DNA from: CAIWHR01 sp963813415
GTDB lineage: Bacteria > Pseudomonadota > Gammaproteobacteria > Burkholderiales > Casimicrobiaceae
NCBI GenBank assembly: GCA_963813415.1
Contig: CAWEYW010000001.1
Location: 310,001-374,000, forward strand
Direction of reading: 5' to 3'
DNA length: 64,000 nt
A model generated the notes under the pieces. It was not told where the DNA came from and did no database searches. It saw only the letters and a program-made list of their open reading frames with translations. Both the position numbers and the translations under genes were made by a program. This document shows positions 61,625-64,000 of this stretch, in pieces (the stretch's first letter is position 1; each line of letters opens with the position of its first letter).

Positions 61625-62031
61625 AGCAATACCCCAATGGCGAGCAATGCGACGGCCAGGCCACCCAGGTTCACGACCCACGCACTGCGGCGGGCCGCAG
61701 GTAACTGCGAACCGATGTCGAGGTCGCTGAGCAGATGGCGGACTCCGGCCAGCAAGTGATGCGCCAGCACCCATACAAGAACGATCGCCACGCCTCGGAA
61801 CGCGAGGTTGTCGAACAGACCAACGACCCATGCGTAGGATTGCGGCCCTTGCAGCGACAAATCGAGAAGATGAATGCCGAATGGAACACTGAGAGCCAGG
61901 AGAATCCCTGTCACCCGGTGCGCAATGGAAGTTAGCGCGCCGACCGGCATCTGCATTCGCAGCAGATTGAAGAATGCCGGCCTTTTCTCCTTTGAAGCTG
62001 CGATGTCACGAACGCTCGCCTGTGATGACAT
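61621..62031 (-). CDS. sdhC: succinate dehydrogenase cytochrome b556 subunit
   Basis: A 136-residue membrane subunit. The family signature RPAFFNLLRMQMPVGALTSI followed by AHRVTG lies before helix 1, and the heme-ligand region HHLLAGVRHLLSDLDIG is in helix 2. First gene of the sdhCDB unit, divergent from the uracil-DNA-glycosylase-like gene with a 73-bp spacer that should hold both promoters. Confidence 0.93.
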   Translation of the reverse strand: MSSQASVRDIAASKEKRPAFFNLLRMQMPVGALTSIAHRVTGILLALSVPFGIHLLDLSLQGPQSYAWVVGLFDNLAFRGVAIVLVWVLAHHLLAGVRHLLSDLDIGSQLPAARRSAWVVNLGGLAVALLAIGVLL

Positions 62032-62104
62032 TTCTCGCCTTCTCTGCTAAGGGACATTCCCTCCGGCATCACCTTTTCATCGGTGTGGTCGAGCACTTCT
62101 CAAT

Positions 62105-62716
62105 TTGAAAGCCGCCGTGTCCGCAAAAGAATATCGTACGCTCGAGACGTTGCTGACCGCGGTGCGCGACTGCCGCGCGTGCGAAGCGCATCTGCCGCTC
62201 GGTCCGCGGCCGGTGCTGCGTGCCGGGGCGTCTGCCCGCATTCTCGTCGTTGGCCAGGCACCCGGCCTGCGCGTACACACCACGGGTATTCCATGGGACG
62301 ACGCCAGTGGCGAGCGCCTGCGCGCCTGGATGGGCGTGGACGAGGACGTCTTTTACGATGGGTCGCGCGTCGCCATCATTCCCATGGGTTATTGCTATCC
62401 AGGGCGGGGAAACGGCGGTGATAGGCCGCCGCGCCGTGAGTGCGCGGTGTTGTGGCTCGATCATTTGCTCGCCAAGCTGCCGCGGATTGAATTGACGTTG
62501 CTTGTCGGTCAGTATGCACAACATCATTTTCTGACTAGCCGCCGGAAACCCTCACTGGCCGAAACAGCCAAGGCATGGCGGGAGTACGGTCCACAATACA
62601 TTCCATTGCCGCATCCTTCACCGCGCAATCAGCCGTGGTTCAAGCGCCATGCATGGTTTGAAGAGCAGCTCGTACCGATGCTGCAATCGCGGGTCAAGAC
62701 GGTGCTCGCTTCCTGA
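62105..62716 (+). CDS. uracil-DNA glycosylase family protein
   Basis: A 203-residue protein of the UDG superfamily (family 4/5-like). Motif A is ILVVGQAPGLRVHTTGIPWD with DDASGERLRAWMG following. A middle VAIIPMGYCYPGRG and the C-terminal LPHPSPRNQPWF (motif B, minor-groove loop) match. It likely removes uracil or related bases, although the [4Fe-4S] cysteines of family 4 are only partly visible (CRACEAH). No ATG is available; TTG at 62105 or GTG at 62117 must start it. Confidence 0.83.
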   Translation: MKAAVSAKEYRTLETLLTAVRDCRACEAHLPLGPRPVLRAGASARILVVGQAPGLRVHTTGIPWDDASGERLRAWMGVDEDVFYDGSRVAIIPMGYCYPGRGNGGDRPPRRECAVLWLDHLLAKLPRIELTLLVGQYAQHHFLTSRRKPSLAETAKAWREYGPQYIPLPHPSPRNQPWFKRHAWFEEQLVPMLQSRVKTVLAS

Positions 62717-62874
62717 CGTCCTCCGTGTGCGAGAGGGCTCACAGAGCGGCCCACGAGCAGAGTGACGAATTCGGCGAGCGGCCGTTCCAACCAAAGAAAG
62801 TGAGAACCGCCACGGACTGAGTGGCGATACGCCTGCGGTACCGAGCATGTTGCCAAATGCTCGCAGCCCTCATC

Positions 62875-63459
62875 TCAACGCGCTTTCAGTTCTGCCCCAG
62901 TCGCACCTGGAACGGAACCCGCGGCGTCGCCTTGGCGGCTCGCCTCGAACAGGAACCAGGTGCGCCGCTCGGTTTCATCGATCCAGACTTCGATCAGGCT
63001 GGCCGTTGCGACATCGCGGTGCTCGTCGCACACGTTATGTGCCTCACGTAATCGGGTAGCAAGCTCCTTATTGTCCTCGCGCAGTTCGGCCAGCATGTCC
63101 TGCGGCTGCACGTATTCGGCATCATTGTCCTGCACGCGTTGAAGCCGCGCGATGTGGCCAATGGACTTCAGCGTAGACCCGCCTATCTTGCGAATGCGCT
63201 CAGCAATCGGATCGGTGAGTGCGAAGATCTGATCGGCCTGCTCGTCCAGCAGCAGGTGGTAGTCGCGGAAATGCGGTCCGCTCATGTGCCAGTGAAAGTT
63301 CTTCGTCTTCAGGTAAAGCGCGAACACATCCGCCAGGATTGCATTCATCGCCCCGGCGATATCCCTGGTCGCCGCGCTCGTCAGATCCGTGGGGGTGGCC
63401 AACGGAGCTTCTTGCCTCCGCTTGAGGTCCCGCACATTCGTCGCGGCCGATTTCTTCAT
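62875..63459 (-). CDS. dps: Dps DNA-protection ferritin
   Basis: A 194-residue Dps-like dodecameric ferritin that oxidises and stores iron and protects DNA. The ferroxidase signature KNFHWHMSGPHFRDYHLLLD with EQADQIFALTDPIAERI is intact. An N-terminal Lys/Arg-rich tail (MKKSAATNVRDLKRRQ) could bind DNA. The C-terminal 30 residues extend past the usual Dps core. AGGA lies 8 bp upstream of the ATG. Confidence 0.92.
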   Translation of the reverse strand: MKKSAATNVRDLKRRQEAPLATPTDLTSAATRDIAGAMNAILADVFALYLKTKNFHWHMSGPHFRDYHLLLDEQADQIFALTDPIAERIRKIGGSTLKSIGHIARLQRVQDNDAEYVQPQDMLAELREDNKELATRLREAHNVCDEHRDVATASLIEVWIDETERRTWFLFEASRQGDAAGSVPGATGAELKAR

Positions 63460-63563
63460 GACTGTAGTCCTTTCTTGTCAGTGGATCGGCATGCACCCGA
63501 GACGCCGAGGTCACCTTCGCCGGAAGGCATACTGCGAAGTGCCATCGAGCGCCCAGGAGGTTG

Positions 63564-63779
63564 TTAGACGCTCGTCTTTTTCAGAGCTGCGCCTTTGTGC
63601 ATCGCGATGTGGTCGGTCTTGTCGCTCTTGATTGCATACTGCGGATCATCTGGACTCGCATGATGCTTGTATCCCTTGTAATCGGCATCCTCCGTATGGA
63701 TCTTGATGATCTTGCCGCTGACATGGCCGGCCTCCGAGTTCCAGGTCACGTGATCGCCAACTTTGAATTTCGTCGCCAT
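63564..63779 (-). CDS. DUF2945 (HVA1/Tudor-like) small protein
   Basis: A 71-residue protein: MATKFKVGDHVTWNSEAGHV, SGKIIKIHTEDADYKGYKHH, then PQYAIKSDKTDHIAMHKGAA. This is the DUF2945 family, a small SH3/Tudor-like beta-barrel of unknown function, common in stress islands. GGAGG precedes the ATG at 63779; the in-frame extension to 63926 is antisense to the next gene's end. Confidence 0.9.
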   Translation of the reverse strand: MATKFKVGDHVTWNSEAGHVSGKIIKIHTEDADYKGYKHHASPDDPQYAIKSDKTDHIAMHKGAALKKTSV

Positions 63780-63822
63780 GATGGGAGATCCTCCGCCATT
63801 GGAGCTTCTACAACTCGATGCG

Positions 63823-64000
63823 TTACGAAGTTCGCTGCACTGTGGCAATCGTCCTCTCGAACTCGACCTCCGCGTGCAGGCCCTCGAGATCGCGGTGAAC
63901 GACAGCCACGGCCAGCTTCTTGTCACCGCGGCGATATGTAACCGTGCAGTCTAGCGTCTCGGCGTCGAGCTGTCCGTCGATCTCGGCTCGCTCCCAGCGC
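63823..64000 (-). CDS. FAD-dependent oxidoreductase, C-terminal fragment (cut by window edge)
   Basis: The last 58 or so codons of a gene entering from beyond the right edge. They read DGQLDAETLDCTVTYRRGDK, then LAVAVVHRDLEGLHAEVEFE, and stop at 63823. This resembles the Reductase_C end of ferredoxin-reductase/AIF-like flavoproteins. The identity is tentative because the FAD and NAD motifs lie outside the window. Confidence 0.55.
   Translation of the reverse strand, partial: RWERAEIDGQLDAETLDCTVTYRRGDKKLAVAVVHRDLEGLHAEVEFERTIATVQRTS

Overview
The window is high-GC, densely coding proteobacterial chromosome. A betaproteobacterium is the best guess. The evidence is the E. coli-type GshA, an IPTL-CTERM exosortase-substrate protein, SdhC/SdhD of the beta/gamma type, and several small stress-protein families common in Burkholderiales-like genomes. 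I saw no tRNA, rRNA, CRISPR array, intact insertion sequence or prophage gene. Long antisense ORFs are frequent and are explained by the GC bias.

Region 1 (1-15.5 kb) holds mixed housekeeping and signalling genes: a YncE-like lipoprotein, two UspA proteins, gshA, argE, an orphan SsuA/NMT1-type binding protein, a CBS protein, a secreted protein with three C-x10-C repeats, a PAS-PAS-GGDEF-EAL protein, a membrane/thioredoxin fusion, and an IPTL-CTERM surface protein followed by a strong terminator. Region 2 (15.5-18.5 kb) has small stress-type genes (ChaB, low-affinity iron permease family, DUF3606), a stretch of decayed coding sequence, and an HPr-like protein with Asp in place of the phosphorylatable His15. 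Region 3 (18.6-26.2 kb) is an XRE regulator followed by a compact six-gene operon homologous to hydrogenase-4 (hyfB-C-E-F-G-I). The large subunit has lost three of the four NiFe-ligating cysteines while the small subunit keeps its [4Fe-4S] ligands, so this is an energy-converting-hydrogenase-related (Ehr-type) complex rather than a hydrogenase.

Region 4 (26.2-44 kb) has a DUF6351 pseudogene with a terminator and a class II (B12-dependent) ribonucleotide reductase whose cysteine-rich tail is shifted out of frame by one base. These are followed by a 966-residue cyclase/NTPase/TPR protein, an old yellow enzyme, a two-subunit molybdenum hydroxylase, and a group of envelope/stress proteins (BON, CsbD, a Pro/Gln-rich exported protein, a histone H1-like protein). 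Fragments of an amidase, DUF6351, CsbD and probably a TRAP permease show ongoing gene loss.

Region 5 (44.2-59.2 kb) is a long co-directional operon: transketolase, a GH94 protein related to the C-terminal part of cyclic beta-1,2-glucan synthase, 6-phosphogluconate dehydrogenase, glucose-6-phosphate dehydrogenase, a HAD hydrolase, transaldolase, phosphoglucomutase, a PF10091 (GH144/GH189-like) protein and a MerA-like flavoprotein. A coherent reading is intracellular beta-glucan cleavage and phosphorolysis to glucose 1-phosphate, then glucose 6-phosphate, then the pentose phosphate pathway with NAD(P)H production. Region 6 (59.3-64 kb) has CBS and DUF488 proteins, an sdhC-sdhD-sdhB cluster without sdhA, a uracil-DNA-glycosylase-like protein, Dps, DUF2945 and the 3' end of a flavoprotein gene cut by the window edge.
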